Below, one piece after another: positions 1 through 13,397 of a DNA stretch of 64,000 bases (the stretch's first letter is position 1; every line of letters starts with the position of its first letter). Under the pieces are notes generated by a model that did not search any database, was not told the DNA's origin, and saw only the letters and a list, made by a program, of their open reading frames with translations. Position numbers and translations under genes: made by a program. This stretch comes from Branchiostoma floridae (Eukaryota; Chordata; Leptocardii; Amphioxiformes; Branchiostomatidae), in the NCBI RefSeq assembly GCF_000003815.2, contig NC_049986.1:8963487-9027486 (forward strand). Reading direction: 5' to 3'.

Positions 1-282
1 ATGATCCACTGTGAATCTGCTTACTCAATTTTCTAAACATCTGGGTACCCTATCAAAAATAGACCCTGATGATTTTCAAGAGGGTTCATAATATTTCCAT
101 ATATACTTCATATTTCTCTAAAAACAATGTGACACATGGCAGGTAATATTGTCACATTGTAAAGCGCCTCATCCTTGGCCTCTTGTCGGAAAGTAAAACC
201 ATCATTATTATTAATCTTTTCTACCTGATAATAATCATTAAGATGTTTCAGTTGATTGTATTGCATTTCTTTCCTCCTTTAG

Positions 283-2230
283 CTCGAGGAAACTTGGATA
301 CAGAACGGGAAACGTTGTGTTTGCACAAGAAATGGCATCGTCTGCACAGGTACATAGTTGACACAGTGTATGGAAATATATTATAAATATGTTACAATTT
401 AACACCTGATAAAATTGTGGGTCCTAAAGTTATGGTGTTACATGACTGAAATGTAGCTTACTCAAAAGTAGCTTGTTTTGTGTGTTTAGACAGATTCATT
501 GTTGATTTTAACTGGAAAATATATCTGTGTTGGTAGAAGCCCTTATGAAAAAGTTAAACTAATTTCCAACACGAAAATTGGACTTACCCGAATGTTCGAC
601 TGGACAGCTCCAGTCTTTGTGAAGGAATGAACAATAATCGTCGTTGATTTTTTTAACCAAAATTTGTCTCAATACAGAATGCTCCTTTGACATCGTTTTT
701 ATACTGGACCGTTCTTCAAGTATTGGACCGTACGGAATGTACATCGCCGAGAAATACATCGCTCATATCATCAGATGTCTGCGTGGTCTGGATGTAGAAG
801 TGAGCAAACCTTAGCTTATGGAAGAGTATATACTTATAGAGTTTATGTTGTAGACATTAAACATTGAGAAATCGGACAACTACAAGCGTTGATCATCAAA
901 GTTCATTACCACTGTGTTATATTGCTTGTATAGGTCGGGTACATTGTGTTTGACTGCATATCGAAGTGGCTGATCTCTCTGGGAATCTACAACGTGGACA
1001 CAACTGCTCTCATCCCAGAAGTCAAGGCTGCTGAGTTCACTGGAGGGGAGAGCCGAGTTGGGAACGCCATTTATCATTTGATGTGTACGGTAAGAGCGTT
1101 GTTTGCTCATCTTCTAGCTTTGTACATTGTTTATGATATAGTATTGTCCTGTTATGAGACTGGGACGGAATTGTGTGTGTTATTTTTTTTTTCTATTTTG
1201 CTTTTGGATAGACGAGGACAATGTGGCACTGCTCTCAAGTTTTTGTAACTTGTCTAACATTGTCTATGATGTAGTCTTGTCCTGTTAAGAGACTGGGACG
1301 GAATTGTGTGTGTTAGTTTGTACTTTTTTTTGGCGACGCCTCAGGGGCGGAGCCGTTCTTATAGTACTGCGATTGAGTTGCCAGGAATTCTAAAAATTCC
1401 ACGCATGCATTCCCTAGGGAATTCTTTTTTGCCTACATTTTGCGGGACCGGTCTTTACATAAAGAAGAGAGGAACTCTAATCTTGGGGCATGGAATAGCC
1501 ACAAGGTTAGAGTTTGTTTGTGCACACTATTAAACTCTATATTACAGCTTTTTAAAGATATTTCATATTAACTTTCTGCATGTTAATTTAGACCAAAATG
1601 TCACAGCTGCTTGTTGTTGTTTTAGATAGGCTTTCGTATAATGAGTAATGTTACGCCTGGCCCTGTAATTGACACTGGTTCATATAGATGCCGTTTTGAA
1701 AACTGTTTTTGATATGTCAAGTATAAAAGATGCAGAGATGAGATTTTCCTTACATTGGGCACGGTACGGTGGACATTTAACTCAGACTGACCGTGACTAC
1801 ATGATGCTGGCCTTACTTTTACTTAGCCTTACTGTGTGATGGAAGTGATGTTTTGTATGGGTGTTTTCATTTATTTGGTGTGTTTTGTATCATATCCGTT
1901 ACCTGAATATTGCTATTTCATTGATTTCTCTTTCTTTTTTTGCTTTCATGATGATGTCACATTTGATATTTGTTGGGATATATCGGTACTCCAATTCATC
2001 CGCAACTGGGATTCTTGCTGGCCAGTGAATCCTTCTGTAGACCTGCGGGCTACCTGTGGACACAAATAGACAAAAACACATAAATAAATAAATGCCATTA
2101 ATCTGCTTGTTACAATACGTTTTATGCAGGTATGCTCTTCTTGCAGGTCACATGCAAAGTGTGTGAGCCAATTATGTTTACAGACTTCATCGATGTTTTA
2201 AATGTTGATGGTCATATGTTTGTTAATTGA
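283..2230 (+). CDS. Tentative three-exon 3' end of an unrecognised gene
   Basis: I do not recognise this gene. Three stretches have splice sites and compatible phases: 283-349 (acceptor after TTTAG, donor CAG|GTACAT), 934-1089 (acceptor TATAG, donor ACG|GTAAGA, 156 nt, phase 0-0) and 2147-2230 (strong acceptor CTCTTCTTGCAG, reading in phase 0 to a TGA at 2228). The middle exon reads VGYIVFDCISKWLISLGIYN and onward without a stop. The first exon in the phase that joins it gives SRKLGYRTGNVVFAQEMASSAQ-like sequence; in another phase the same 67 nt reads as a C-x-C...C cysteine cluster like a VWC fragment, so its frame is uncertain. The product would be about 100 residues plus whatever lies before the window. 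No domain was identified, and the joins rest only on phase and splice consensus. Confidence 0.33.
1119..1316 (+). repeat. Two diverged copies of a 65 bp direct repeat
   Basis: Positions 1119-1183 and about 1243-1316 share most of their sequence, including TGTCCTGTTA and GAGACTGGGACGGAATTGTG in both. They lie in the putative intron after the exon at 934-1089. I see no coding sense in them. Confidence 0.6.
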
Positions 2231-4440
2231 TTATGATAAATTACAATGACTAGCAATGACATATGAACTATATGTTACCTAGCTCAACAAAATCACAAAT
2301 ACATCGTCCGATTGGGCTTTATATTTCCAGCTATACGAGACAAGGGGGCCCCAACCCGCCCCACTTTGTCCTGACGTTAAACCCTATCTGCTACTCAAAT
2401 GTCAAGGCCATACTTTGTTCGCGGGACAAGAGATACATTGAAGATTTTTTTTCACTAATCAAACAAATGTTCTTCTTTTCTGCATTAAGTGTTTATAAAA
2501 TTTCACTTTGTACACCTACCAAAACCGGATAACATGAAAATCCATTATTTCCGTCTTGAGTAAATCCTTTTCGGACAATACATGTATTATTTACAAAAAC
2601 GACGCTGTAATTCCAGAATTAGCTTCTAGGGGACCTAAACTTATGTCATTTTCATTTCTTCCAAAGCACAAGATCTGATGACCACCCATAGTTGTGACCA
2701 TAGAATATTCAGACATAAGACATCAGAACCGGGAGTTTCGCTGCCGAACCTAAAGAAGCCGCTAAGAGGCTTATAAAATTTCATTATTTCCAGTTTTCGT
2801 CACACCTGGTCATAACAGCGCGCCAAGTGCAAAACCAACCCATCCTGTCGTTCTTGAGTTCTTTGTACACGGACAAGTAAACACTACTGAATAGGTTGAA
2901 AAGGTCGGTCGAACACGATGTTAAGTAGCTGAAACTTTAAATAAACTGAAGTTCTCTAGCAAAAAAACGACCAAAGAGCAACTAAAAAATCCAATATCTA
3001 AGTGATAATCAATACTTCAGTAATGTTGAGCCAGTAGCAAAATTACAACTGGGTCACTCGCTCGGATGACGGCATACAATTTATAAAACTAGTTGATACA
3101 ATGGATCACGCTCCAAAGAACATTTACAACGTAAGTAAAAAGAACATTATTTTGTTTTAGTCGTAGCATTAGCGAACGGTCCCTCACACACAAGGGGCAC
3201 AAGCGGTACTAATCAATCAGTTTCAGTTTCAGTTTATTTCAGTTTATTTATTTATCCAGGAAAATACATCGCCTATTGGCGTTTTTCAATACCTCCTGGT
3301 ATCAAGAGATGAGGCAGGCGCGGCCAAGCCGGTGTGGTCATTCTGAGCAAAGCGTTTTGTTTAATAGCGACCACGAAAACAAAAAAGACCAATTAGAGTA
3401 AGCCATTTTGCGTAAAAACGTCCATCTGTTCGACTGGGGTTGGATCATTACGGTGAGATGGAGTAAGACAATTCAGTTCAAATTCCCCTTCCGGAATTCC
3501 CCTGGTCGCCCCCATGCCTGGCTCACAGCGGCTGTGGAAAACGTGTTTTCGATCCCGTGTTTAGTCTTCGCCAGGAATCGGGACAGGGACGGTACGCGAC
3601 ATGAACGGTATAACCATCGTATTTCTGACAAAGAAAATTCAAGATGTTCTTTACTGATAGATATATGAACTTGAATAGGCATTTTGGTGCCATACTGACA
3701 CGCAGGGCAGTTTATATTGACGTCTGAGCTAAAATTCGCTGAACACTTTCCAAAAACTTAGGGCGATTCCAGCCTGCTGACGAACAACTCGAAATAAAAA
3801 CAGAGTCTGTGACCATCTATACTTTGCTCGAGCATACAATTTGCAAAACTTAAGTTAAAACTGTGGACCACGTAGAGAAAACGTTTTACCGGTGGAAACA
3901 AATTAGCCACACAAGACGGCCATACCACAACTCAAGACGGAAAACAAATAGATATGTATGAAAAAATTCACAGTCGAAGATATACGCATCAAGCAAGAAA
4001 ATAAAATCCTCAAAGTCCCAAAATAACCAGAGCTTGCAAGAAGTGATTTATTTCTAATACAGACTTACCTTACCTTACCTAGTCCCGTCCTCATTTGCGA
4101 TATTGCAACTATAGCACGTTTATCGTCACCGATAACATACCATTAGAAATATCTTTCGAGCTACGAATTCACTTTACCTTAAAGCAGATGAGCGGACACG
4201 GGGGTTGTTTACGGGGTAACGATTGATTTAAATTAGCTACCCCGCTGACCCTGGGCGGCGATAAGTCGAAGGGACGGAGAAGAAGACAGGGTACCAGAAA
4301 CAGGCCCAGGATTGAACGATGCTTAGCAGACTGGGTCGGTACTAGTCTACCCTTGGAGAACAGTGTTTGAAATGACGGATTTCTTCACAAATTACAAAAA
4401 AATTACCAAAAAAATGTAAATTACATACATCTAGAAGTCA
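2231..4440. other. No gene seen; possible retroelement tail
   Basis: No ORF here has coding character or supported splice sites. Around 3226-3310 a TTTATTTCAGTTTATTTATT run followed by TATCCAGGAAAATACA looks like the reverse complement of a retroelement 3' end, but I cannot assign a family. A small CTTACCTTACCTTACCT simple repeat lies near 4062-4080. Confidence 0.4.
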
Positions 4441-4468
4441 CAACTTTGCTTAAATATCAATCAGTCTC

Positions 4469-4520
4469 CAGTCCGATCTCAAAAATATCCACACAGGATA
4501 GATATTTTGAGATTGGACTG
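4469..4520. repeat. Short inverted repeat, about 20 bp arms
   Basis: The arms CAGTCCGATCTCAAAAATAT (4469-4488) and ATATTTTGAGATTGGACTG (4502-4520) are near-perfect inverted copies around a loop of about 12 nt. The structure stands alone, with no gene nearby. It may be the end of a degraded foldback element. Confidence 0.7.
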
Positions 4521-6284
4521 GGATCTGATATTCAGGTCATAACATACCTTGAGACATGTCAGCTCGTCGGTTGGTCGGACGGTGGACCAGCAATTATCTT
4601 GGGGTGCCGGGCAGTCATTCCCGTAACCCGTCGACCGAGAAATAGCACTCCGGGAAGTTGTCGAGACCAACAAGACAAGAACTCCCCGCTAAATCACCAT
4701 GCCCCCCGAGTGGTCATCTATGTAGGCGGGAATAACTGTCTGATACCCCGAAAAAAATTTCTTGCCAACGAGCTAGCCGGTTCCCAGGGCAGTGAGTTCA
4801 TCTTGCCGCGCCTCTGTGCGCCTTGGCCTGGGCTGCTCCAGAAGCGCTCTGCCAGCCCGCTCCGGTGTCACCGACTCGACCCGCTGACGACTTGACCTGT
4901 ACTGAAAAACAGATAGCTGAACACGAAATGACTGCTTGCAGGTTCACCGTCTGATTGGCCACAAGCCCGCAGCTGACCTATCGCTGACCAATCACTTATG
5001 AGAATCGCCTTTGCTATTTTCCATACTAGAAGATTGATGAACTGAGTGGTCACATGTCGCCCAGATGTCGCCCAGATGTCGCCCAACTGTTGGGCTGATT
5101 CAGCATCCTGGAGGATCTGTTTGTTGTTTGACCTCATGTAACCAACTCGGTTTGACCTAGATATGTCATCAGTGATACACACCTTCCTTGGAAATCCCAC
5201 GGGCCCCACCCCACCTATGATACAGCCAATATCATCGAAGCAAACAAACATTTTGCATTCGGGCTATGTCTCACGAACTTGAAGCTTGCACCCACATAAG
5301 TCACACATTGCAGGTGTTTATGTTGAAACGTAAAAATCTTCCCGGCAAGGTGTCAACCCAACCCGAGCGGCCTTTCTTGTGGGTTATGGTATGGTTTAGT
5401 AGATGGTGAATAGAGAGCTGTGATGAAGGTACCATTTCTTAGAAGGGAACAGGCCTCTTAGGCAAATTATTGTACCAAGAGCCAGCGTAATCTTATTTTT
5501 ATAGGTGTATATAAACTGGCAATTTTTGGTGACTCCGTGACTCTGCGAGGGTGCCCCTGAGTTTTACTTTCGGGTTCACAACGGTGATCTCAAGTTCTTT
5601 CACTATTAGCGAAAATCATTAGTGCCACTCAGTGTGGGAAAATAGCGAAGTATTTTTGTCACATGTGCTCTATGTCCGACATCTTTGCATTTTGGGACAC
5701 ATCTTTGGGAACAGCTATACTAGATATCACATCAATGGACGTACACTGTACCTGAGACACATTAATACCTGTACCTAGCCCGTCGAGGCATGAATGTACA
5801 TTAAAGGTCTTTCATTCATTCATTCATTAATACTGTCGAAGTTGGGTGACTTCGATGGGTTTTCGTGCAAAAATAATTACACGCCTCGTCACTGCTGGTC
5901 TGGTTGCTAGGCTTTTTCCATGACCCACACAGGTCAACTCCTCGGCTCTAGAGCCAACAACGCATTGTCCCTAAGGAAATTCCACAACAGAAACACCCCA
6001 TCCGTTACCCTGATATAATATTGAGATCGGTGTCGTCAGGCTAGGCAAAAGGCGTCTCAACACTATTTCTACCTCTTGAAACTGAGCCCATATTTTTATT
6101 AGGGAAGTTTCTGATTACATAAATATAGCTAGAATATGTTTATGTGATACTCTGCTACATTGTATTCTTTGCCCCGAGTCAACACGGGGTAGAGGCCTCA
6201 CCAGCTAATATCAACAAACAACTGTGACTGATGAACCTATTCAACAACAAACAGCCGACCTTTCAAAACAAGCATGCTTACTGT
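4521..6284. other. No gene seen; CATT simple repeat at the end of a repeat-like tract
   Basis: The ORFs here show no recognisable domain. At 5776-5829 a tract ends in AATGTACATTAAAGGTC followed by four to five CATT units, the kind of microsatellite tail seen at the 3' end of some non-LTR elements. That reading is inference. Confidence 0.35.
5048..5085 (+). repeat. AGATGTCGCCC microrepeat, three units
   Basis: An 11 bp unit (AGATGTCGCCC, with a variant first unit) is repeated three times head to tail. It sits inside overlapping long ORFs on both strands, neither of which I accept as a gene. Confidence 0.7.
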
Positions 6285-6775
6285 GACCTCAAAACAAAAA
6301 AGGAAAACTGGGGAATGTATAAGGAATTATCAGGATATGATCAATTATGTGCCAGCAACAGGTATGACATACTCTAAATGCACTCATAGAACTAAAGCCT
6401 TGTAAAGTGCCCTGTTGTATGTACATTTACGTTGTAAGTTGATCACTATCATCAATAGATATTTCTTGATAATATTAACGTTACATGAAAAAAAAGCAGA
6501 ATCTAAAAAGAAACTCTCCCATTGATTCGATTTTTTAAAGATTTGTAATATATTTAACGAAACAAGGAAGTGAAATATACAAATACAAATGTAGAAACAA
6601 AAACATTTACCTCTCCAGGTTCTGTAGGTTTATATCCAGTTGCGTTCTTGGCCATTTACTAATTCCTCATGTACAAACGTCCGTTTCTAGATCCTGGAAA
6701 ATCATCGTCCTTCTCCAAGTTCGTTCGTTCGTTTTCCAAGTTCAAACCCACTTGTGCCCCATGGCGGGTTTGCCC
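6285..6775 (+). repeat. Copy 1 of a ~480 bp direct duplication
   Basis: This stretch matches about 9452-9935 in the same orientation at roughly 80-85% identity by eye, with long shared runs such as GTGCCCTGTTGTATGTACAT and ATCAATAGATATTTCTTGAT. Similarity ends sharply at ATGGCGGGTTTG in both copies. There is no shared intact ORF, so it is more likely a mobile element or an old segmental copy than a gene. Confidence 0.75.
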
Positions 6776-7181
6776 TCGGGGAGAGTAGAAACCCCCAGGT
6801 CGGGCCTGGTGCTTACACAGAAATTTGGCCACTACCATCGGTTAACTATTACTTATTCGCACAGAGTCGATTTATTAGCTCCCCTCTCTTCTCTCATCTA
6901 TCTGTTCTGACCTGTCCTACCATCACTCCTGTTTATGTAACCGACGGGGACAGACTATCAAAACCACATGCCCATTTATCATGTCACTCTCTGAGCGAGC
7001 CGCCTCTGTCGACGTCTCAAGAGGGCACAAGGCACTGTCTTTCTCAGACGTCTATAGAGTGCTGGTCAGCAGGCAAATGCCCCTGCGTCATGAATTTCGG
7101 AGGTTTCCATAAATTATGGAGCCAAGATGTGACAGAACCCTAACTTGAAATAAGATACAGTGTAAATCCAGATCAAAATTG

Positions 7182-7525
7182 TTGTTTGTTTGTTTGTTTG
7201 TTCTTTATTTAACTAGGGTAAAGCATGTCGCACTAATCATGACAAAGCAGAGGTTACAGTCGGGGGAGGGGTGACATTTATATGTTAGTAGAATGGTGTA
7301 GTGAGCCGTATTTTTTTATTTATTTTTTATTGAACAAACACATGAAGGCAAAATAACAGAGAAGTAGCGGCCCACTCAAGTTAAGACAACTTATTTCGGT
7401 GCCGCTATTTAAAAGAAAATAAGAAAAACATATGATTGACAAGATGCAGTAAATCTGTACAAATGGTATACTAATGTATTGACTGATGGAAGCGCAAGTC
7501 CTGGTACCCCCCCCCCCCCCCCCCG
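7182..7525. repeat. Simple repeats: (GTTT)n, T/A-rich tract, and C18
   Basis: There is a (GTTT) run at 7182-7202, a TTTTTTTATTTATTTTTTATT tract near 7311-7330, and an uninterrupted run of 18 C at 7507-7524. The TTCTTTATTTAACTAGGGTAA context looks like a reversed retroelement tail. The C run is a likely site of length errors in assembly. Confidence 0.7.
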
Positions 7526-8329
7526 GAAATATAGGTCACGAAAAAAAAACATGGTTATAAATGGCCAGTTTGCACAATGAAGTTCTGAGTTGAAGACATA
7601 ATCAAACAGTTTGTGGAATAGTTGCAAAGGGAAGTACCAAAAAGTAGTAAATATTTGAGTTTACCATCAGAGAGAGAAAATATCTAAAAGATGTCCTACG
7701 ATCCTAGAAAGTTTTCTAGTTTTAAAAGCCGTATTTTGTTCAGCTCAGACCCAAGTGGTCTAAGCTTCGATCCTGTCACCGGTGTTGTGCCCTTGGAAAA
7801 GGCACATTACACGACTCTCCGTCACTCAGGTGAAAATGAGAACTTAGCTTCGGCTCGGACTCGGATTGGACGTTAAATGGAGGTCCCTTGTTTGAGGACA
7901 GCCACACCCTGAGCGTGTAAAAGAAACCACACACTTATTGAAAAGAGTAGACCGGGTCTTACCCCGTGTGAGTGTATCAGTTAAGTCCGTCCCGGGCTAT
8001 GCAGCCTGCCCTTTTCAGTACAAACCTGGTGTGTTACACATGCGACAGTTACCGGATGTGCAATACAAACAAACAAACAAAGTAGTAGACACGATTTCTT
8101 CTTCTCTTCGGTCGCGGTTGTAGGCAGGCGTAATGAATCCTGGACAATACCCCCCTCCCCCGGCTCTTGGGGAGAATGTAATTGTGTGTTGGGCCTCCTA
8201 TCGGCTTTTTTGGAACTGCAGGGATGGGTTTTGCTCTAGAATTCAAGCATAATAACTCAACAACGAGTTATTGGGTCGTCATATTTTTTTATAGATATAT
8301 AGATATATTAAATGACGATTTACATGGTT

Positions 8330-8440
8330 AGATACAAATCGATATCTAATTTGCATAATTGATAAGTAAACTTAACAAATCCGCTACACTTCATACCGGG
8401 ACTCATAAACATGTGATATATGTGAAACATCGCTATAAAA
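8330..8440 (+). repeat. Fragment of the octamer-containing dispersed repeat
   Basis: CTAATTTGCATAATTGATAA, followed by text close to 'aaatccgctacacttcat' and 'actcataaacatgtgatata', matches the units of the tandem array at 35520-36200. This shows that the array sequence is dispersed and not unique to that site. Confidence 0.6.
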
Positions 8441-8869
8441 ACGGTTAGGATATTAGTTGTGGAACTACAAGCACTGTTGTGTCCTTCCATGATCATGACC
8501 GGCTCGGGTTTGACATTGTTTTACTTTCATTGTTCCATACGTGTGTGAGGCAGTGTTGTGATAGAATATTTTATTCTGTACATATTTACATGGATTCACG
8601 ACAACACTTTTATTCCTTTTACGTACAACAGCTCTTGACTAGTCCTTGCGCCAGGCCCTCTACCCCCTGGTCTGTCTCTCCTGACTTACTTGCCTTACTT
8701 CTAATCTGAAATCTGCAGGCCGGTTAAATCCTTACAGATGACTCCGTCACATGGTCCTAAAAGGAGCCGTGGTTTCTTGCCCGGCCTGTGTTGTGTCTCC
8801 TTTGCGTTTGATGTAAAGAACGATTTCATACCGTCTTTGCCTAACAGTACAGCCACGTTCTATCCGTTG

Positions 8870-9170
8870 TTACCTCCATAGAAAATGGAGGCAGTGTTGT
8901 TTCGGTGTGGCTGTGCGTGTGCCTGTGTTTCCAGATATTTGTGTTCCCAGGTTTTGTGGTCAACGTAACTCCCTGGTATGTGACCTTGGTATTGCAGAAG
9001 AATTTTCGCTTTTTGTATCTTTGTCCTGGATGTAAGGTCTTGATATTTTGGTGGCAAATAGCTTTTGATGTGAGGAAGAAGTTGTGTAGCCCCCCACCCC
9101 CATCCCCTCCCTAGCAGCTTCTTCTGCGGGGGCATTGTTCTTAAGCATTTTAAGGGGTGTAACGACTACA
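8870..9170 (+). repeat. Dispersed repeat copy, same family as 34.2-35.2 kb
   Basis: The order of blocks matches 34850-35170: TGTGTGTCTGTG-like text, a 'gtcaacgtaact' box, CTGGTATGTGACCTTGGTA, TTGATATTTTGGTGGCA, GTGAGGAAGAAGTTGTG, then 'agcagcttcttctgcgggggcatt'. It is non-coding and highly diverged. Related fragments lie at about 12455-12525, 15280-15380 and 43850-43950. Confidence 0.7.
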
Positions 9171-9451
9171 GTTCTGCTTTAAACGTCCTTAAATATCTAT
9201 ATTATCAAGCAGAAATAATGTTCGATCACTGGATCCTTTGTTCTTGTATACAGTTTATCCACATAGATAATATTCACACAAAGAGAGCTATATGACACAG
9301 ATATTACCAAGATAATGACAAGTCACCAGGACATTAATCCTTCAGAACAATCTTACATTAGGACATTGCGTTGTGTTAACTACAAAACAGAGTTACTTCA
9401 GACAAATGTCACCGGGCACTAACAGTGGACTGCCCTTCCTTGCACGAACTG

Positions 9452-9935
9452 TGGCCTCATATAGAAATAAAAACGAAAACTTTGGGGGAACATATGAGGA
9501 TTTATGTGCCAGCATCAGATATGACAGACTCTGATGAACTCATAGAACTAAAGCTTTGTAAAGTGCCCTGTTGTATGTACATTTACTTTGCAAGTAGATC
9601 ACTATCATCAATAGATATTTCTTGATAGTATTAACGTAATACATGAAAAAAAAACACGAAAAGAATCTAAAAAATATCTCCCATTGATTCAATATTTCAA
9701 AGATTTGTAGAACATCTAACGATACAAAGATGTGCGCTATACAAATAGATAGAAACAAAAACATTACTTTTCCAGGTTCTGTAGGTTATCCAGTTGCGTT
9801 CTTGGACCATTTACTAATTCCTCCTGTACAAACGCCCATTCCGTAGATCCTGGAAAAATCATCGTCTTTCCCCATGCGTTCGTTCTCCAAGTTCAAACCA
9901 ACTTCCCATGTACGGGACCCATGGCGGGTTTGGCA
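9452..9935 (+). repeat. Copy 2 of the ~480 bp direct duplication
   Basis: Partner of 6285-6775. Small indels separate the two copies, and both end at the ATGGCGGGTTTG boundary. Long ORFs crossing this copy are not conserved in the other, which argues against coding. Confidence 0.75.
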
Positions 9936-12900
9936 GCATTCTTTTACTACAGAGGACACAGAGCTGATACATGGCTTCTCTTTACCGATCTTGCTGGCGG
10001 GCACATGATTCCGGGCACACTCAGACTGGGTTGTTTGTATTGCTTAATTGCAGTAAACCGCCTCATGGCGTAACACATCAGGTTTATACTTCATTCAAAC
10101 CGGGAGGAACCCTTCTCTTTTCGATAAACGTGATGGGTTCTTTATCGGAGCTTTGTGTGTAGTGGTTCATGGTGGGGTTTATTTCACGGTGTTTAATTAT
10201 GTTTCCCAACAGGAAATATATTGTTGCTGTATTCTTCTTGTTTTTTTAATCTCTTCAGGTTCTTCTGTCATGTTTGAACACCTCTATCACTTGATATAAG
10301 TCGATAACAAACGAACGGAAGTTAATGATTTTGGCACGTGGGTAGTTTGATCAGAGACGAGTACGACGAATTACTATTATTACTCTAAGTCGCACATAAC
10401 TTGCATGATTAATGAGGAAACGAGTACATGCTACGGATGTAATACTAGGAGTGAAGGTAGCTATAGGAAAGGTGTATATAACGCACAATGTTAAGGTATC
10501 ATTGATGAGTTTCTTCATTCCATAGACTTCTATGTTATAATTCGTGGTTTAAATGGGCGCGTTCATAATGAAGCTACGTGAAATTTCAGCAGATTTTTCA
10601 TTCTATGTCGAGCACATTTACCCTATATCGTGGGGAAAAATTGCCAATGTAAACTATACGTAGGAACTTTTATTATAGCAATTACAAACTACGATTAGTC
10701 AATCCCCACAAAAGGCACTTTTTCGCTGCTATTGTACAACCGCACCACTCAGAACCCACGACTGTGTACCTCCGACCTAGCGCGCGGCTGCAAAACTTTA
10801 CCGGCTAATTTCTTCAGTTACAAATAAGCTTTCACCAATCTAACTTTTGAGATCAGTTCCGCTGGCTAAAAGGGAATTTCTCACCGCTAAAAACATGCGT
10901 CCGTGCAGCCGTTCATTTTTGGCTCGGATCTCTTTTAGGGTACCCACTCGCGGAGTAATACATCAATGAGACCTTAATATGTGACGCATTTTCACAATTG
11001 ATACAGAAACTTGTTATTTCCTTGAATGGTACATGTACATGGTCGGAACGCGAAAACCCGTTTTAATGTAAAAACCACCACCACCGTCATTACCTTCCCA
11101 CCAATGTGTTGTCGACGCGGTGTTCATATGGTGTTAGTTATGGCCTCATACCGGACTTTTGTTGTCTAATTTAAAATAACGCTTCATTATGCAACTTTTA
11201 TTAAAAAAACAGTTCTGCTGGAGATGTTTTAATTTCTATTGCAAGAGCACTTATCCAGTAATCAATACAAAAAATGTCCCCAAAATCCGACCGACTATAA
11301 CTGTACGTAAATACTATCCACAAAGAGGGGTTTTCCTCTCGTGAACCGCTGACCGCATTACTCAGGATAAACAAACGTACACGTCCGACACTCGCACGAA
11401 TGCCGAAACTTTCCTTCCCGATTCTGTCAAAATACATAACCTTTCATCTCAAATCCTTTCGATATGACATGGGGGCGATAAAAGGCAATTTATCATCCAC
11501 GGTTTCTGGGCCAAATTTCTATTTTGGTAGGGATTCCCACTCGGAGTAATACAGGAACGAGACCTTATGTCTCACCCAACGACTTCGTGGAAACAGGTTG
11601 TCCCGCGTTCTTATCTACTGGACCTACTACCTGTTCCCGCTTATCGCTGATCAGTTAGATGTTATCTCTGCTATCTGCACTGCTGTCACACTGTTCCTAC
11701 TGCCATCAATCGTACGGGGTGACTGTTAGCGGCTGGTGCGTTACCACGATGGTGCTTTTTTTAAGAGTACAGTGAAACTCGTATTTGCTGTCTTGGTTAT
11801 TAGCATGCAAGACCCACTCAAAGAAAGTCAAGGGTCCAAAATTATAGCTGATGACCATACTCAGAAAGCGACACAATCAGCGAGAGGCGAGGACTAGGGG
11901 TATGGGAATGGGCCATGGATGGGAAGGTCCCGATCTGATCGGTCAGGGGCCCACCTAGACCCACGTGTAGGTTCAGGGAGAGAAAGCAATAGTACCACAA
12001 TTTGCATGCACAATAATTGAACTACATACTGTAAATGCATAAATGTTTGCGGAGCTTGAGACGGGAGGGAAGTTTTGTCTCCCCGCAAGCTGACAGGATA
12101 TGTTGCATGCCCATACGTTTTGAAAAAAAAGTCGTGACACACCACAGGCTACGAGTATAAGTATAAGGTATGAGTGCACCGGGGCTTGAGACGGGACGGA
12201 ATTGTGCCCCCTACCCAATTGCACAAGAGGAGAGTATTAGAAGAGGATATAACGTTATGATCTAAAACTAGAATTTCAATGTTTTAGCTCAGAGTGGCCC
12301 ACGCACGCGACCGTACGTAATCGGGTCGGCGTTCAGGACGTGTATCGGAAGGTCTCGGAAATTACTATGGGTGGGTACCTGTACAGAAAAGTCAGGCCCA
12401 GGTCTGGTTCAGGTTCAAAGGATCATGTCCAGGTCCGGACCTGAACCTGGTAGCTCACCACCCCCATCCCCCAGCAGCTTGCTCTACGGGGGCATTGTTC
12501 CCTTAACTATTTTAAGGATGATAGCGAAACAGAATAACGACGACTTTCCATCATATTTAGTATGTAGGTAGTTTAGTTAAATGTGTACGTAATAGCATGG
12601 TGATTAAGCAAATTATAACTTGATTTCACTAATTAATGACGAGAATCTGTAATTGGCTGTTTATACAGTGTATGCGATTCAACTGTGGCGGTGTGTTCAC
12701 ATGCAGCTATTGTACTAGGTAAGACTTTGGTACTTTGATCCCGCGGCTACTGCTGGTGGAGTGCTTGTTGTAGTGAGACAGACGAAAAGCCTCGGCCGTG
12801 ATGCGTTTGATATGACACGTCTTTGACAAATTCCAAACTGCATCCCTCTCTGTATCTATCCATGCTAATTCAAAGCGTTTATGTTTCTAGCCTCCTTCAC

Positions 12901-13395
12901 CGGCCTCTCTGGGGGCCTACCTACCTTGTCCAAGGCTGTGTTACAGTGTGTAAATTGACCTCACCTTACATCACGCATGACGTCAATATAACATAGTACA
13001 GACACTTTTTTTATCAGAGTTAAAAGACAGTGATGATTACTTGCACTTTAAGTCATGATTTCTAAAGATGACGAGCAAATTTAGACTACAACACTTGTGA
13101 ACACAGTTATACGGTAACCAGTCCAGCTACTTACTTCGGTTAAGACTTCTCAATACCTACTTCAACGAAAAAGGCCAAACCGTACCGCCGTTACCTTCTT
13201 ACTAATTCTCACGTCGCTAGTGTTTTTTTTCAATAACCACACTTTTTATATTTTATGAGGTCTACGGTAGGAGTGCCATATTCTGGCCTTCTTTGTACAT
13301 TATGTTTAATGCAGTCATATTCTGTTAGTAGCACATGCCACTAGAAAATATATTTACAAACACTACAATCATTTGCAAAATTAAGATGAAAAACA
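9936..13395. other. No gene seen; short direct and inverted repeats only
   Basis: A short diverged direct repeat links about 10930-10980 and 11527-11575 (both contain 'ggagtaatac' then 'gagacctta'). Another links 12050-12070 and 12181-12200 (GGGGCTTGAGACGGGA-like). A self-complementary CAGGTCCGGACCTG lies at about 12430. None of the ORFs resembles a known protein or has convincing splice sites. Confidence 0.4.
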
Positions 13396-13397
13396 CA

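Noticed and set aside
283-349. VWC-type cysteine module
   Set aside because: One frame gives a C-x-C...C cluster, but the phase does not join the next supported exon, and 22 residues are too few to call the domain.
1320-1360. Short similarity to 56858-56890 around CCTCAGGGG(C/T)GGAGCC
   Set aside because: Only about 30 bp match; too short to define a repeat without a search.
4446-5251. Overlapping ORFs of 149 and 127 codons on opposite strands
   Set aside because: No domain, no splice support, and one contains the AGATGTCGCCC microrepeat.
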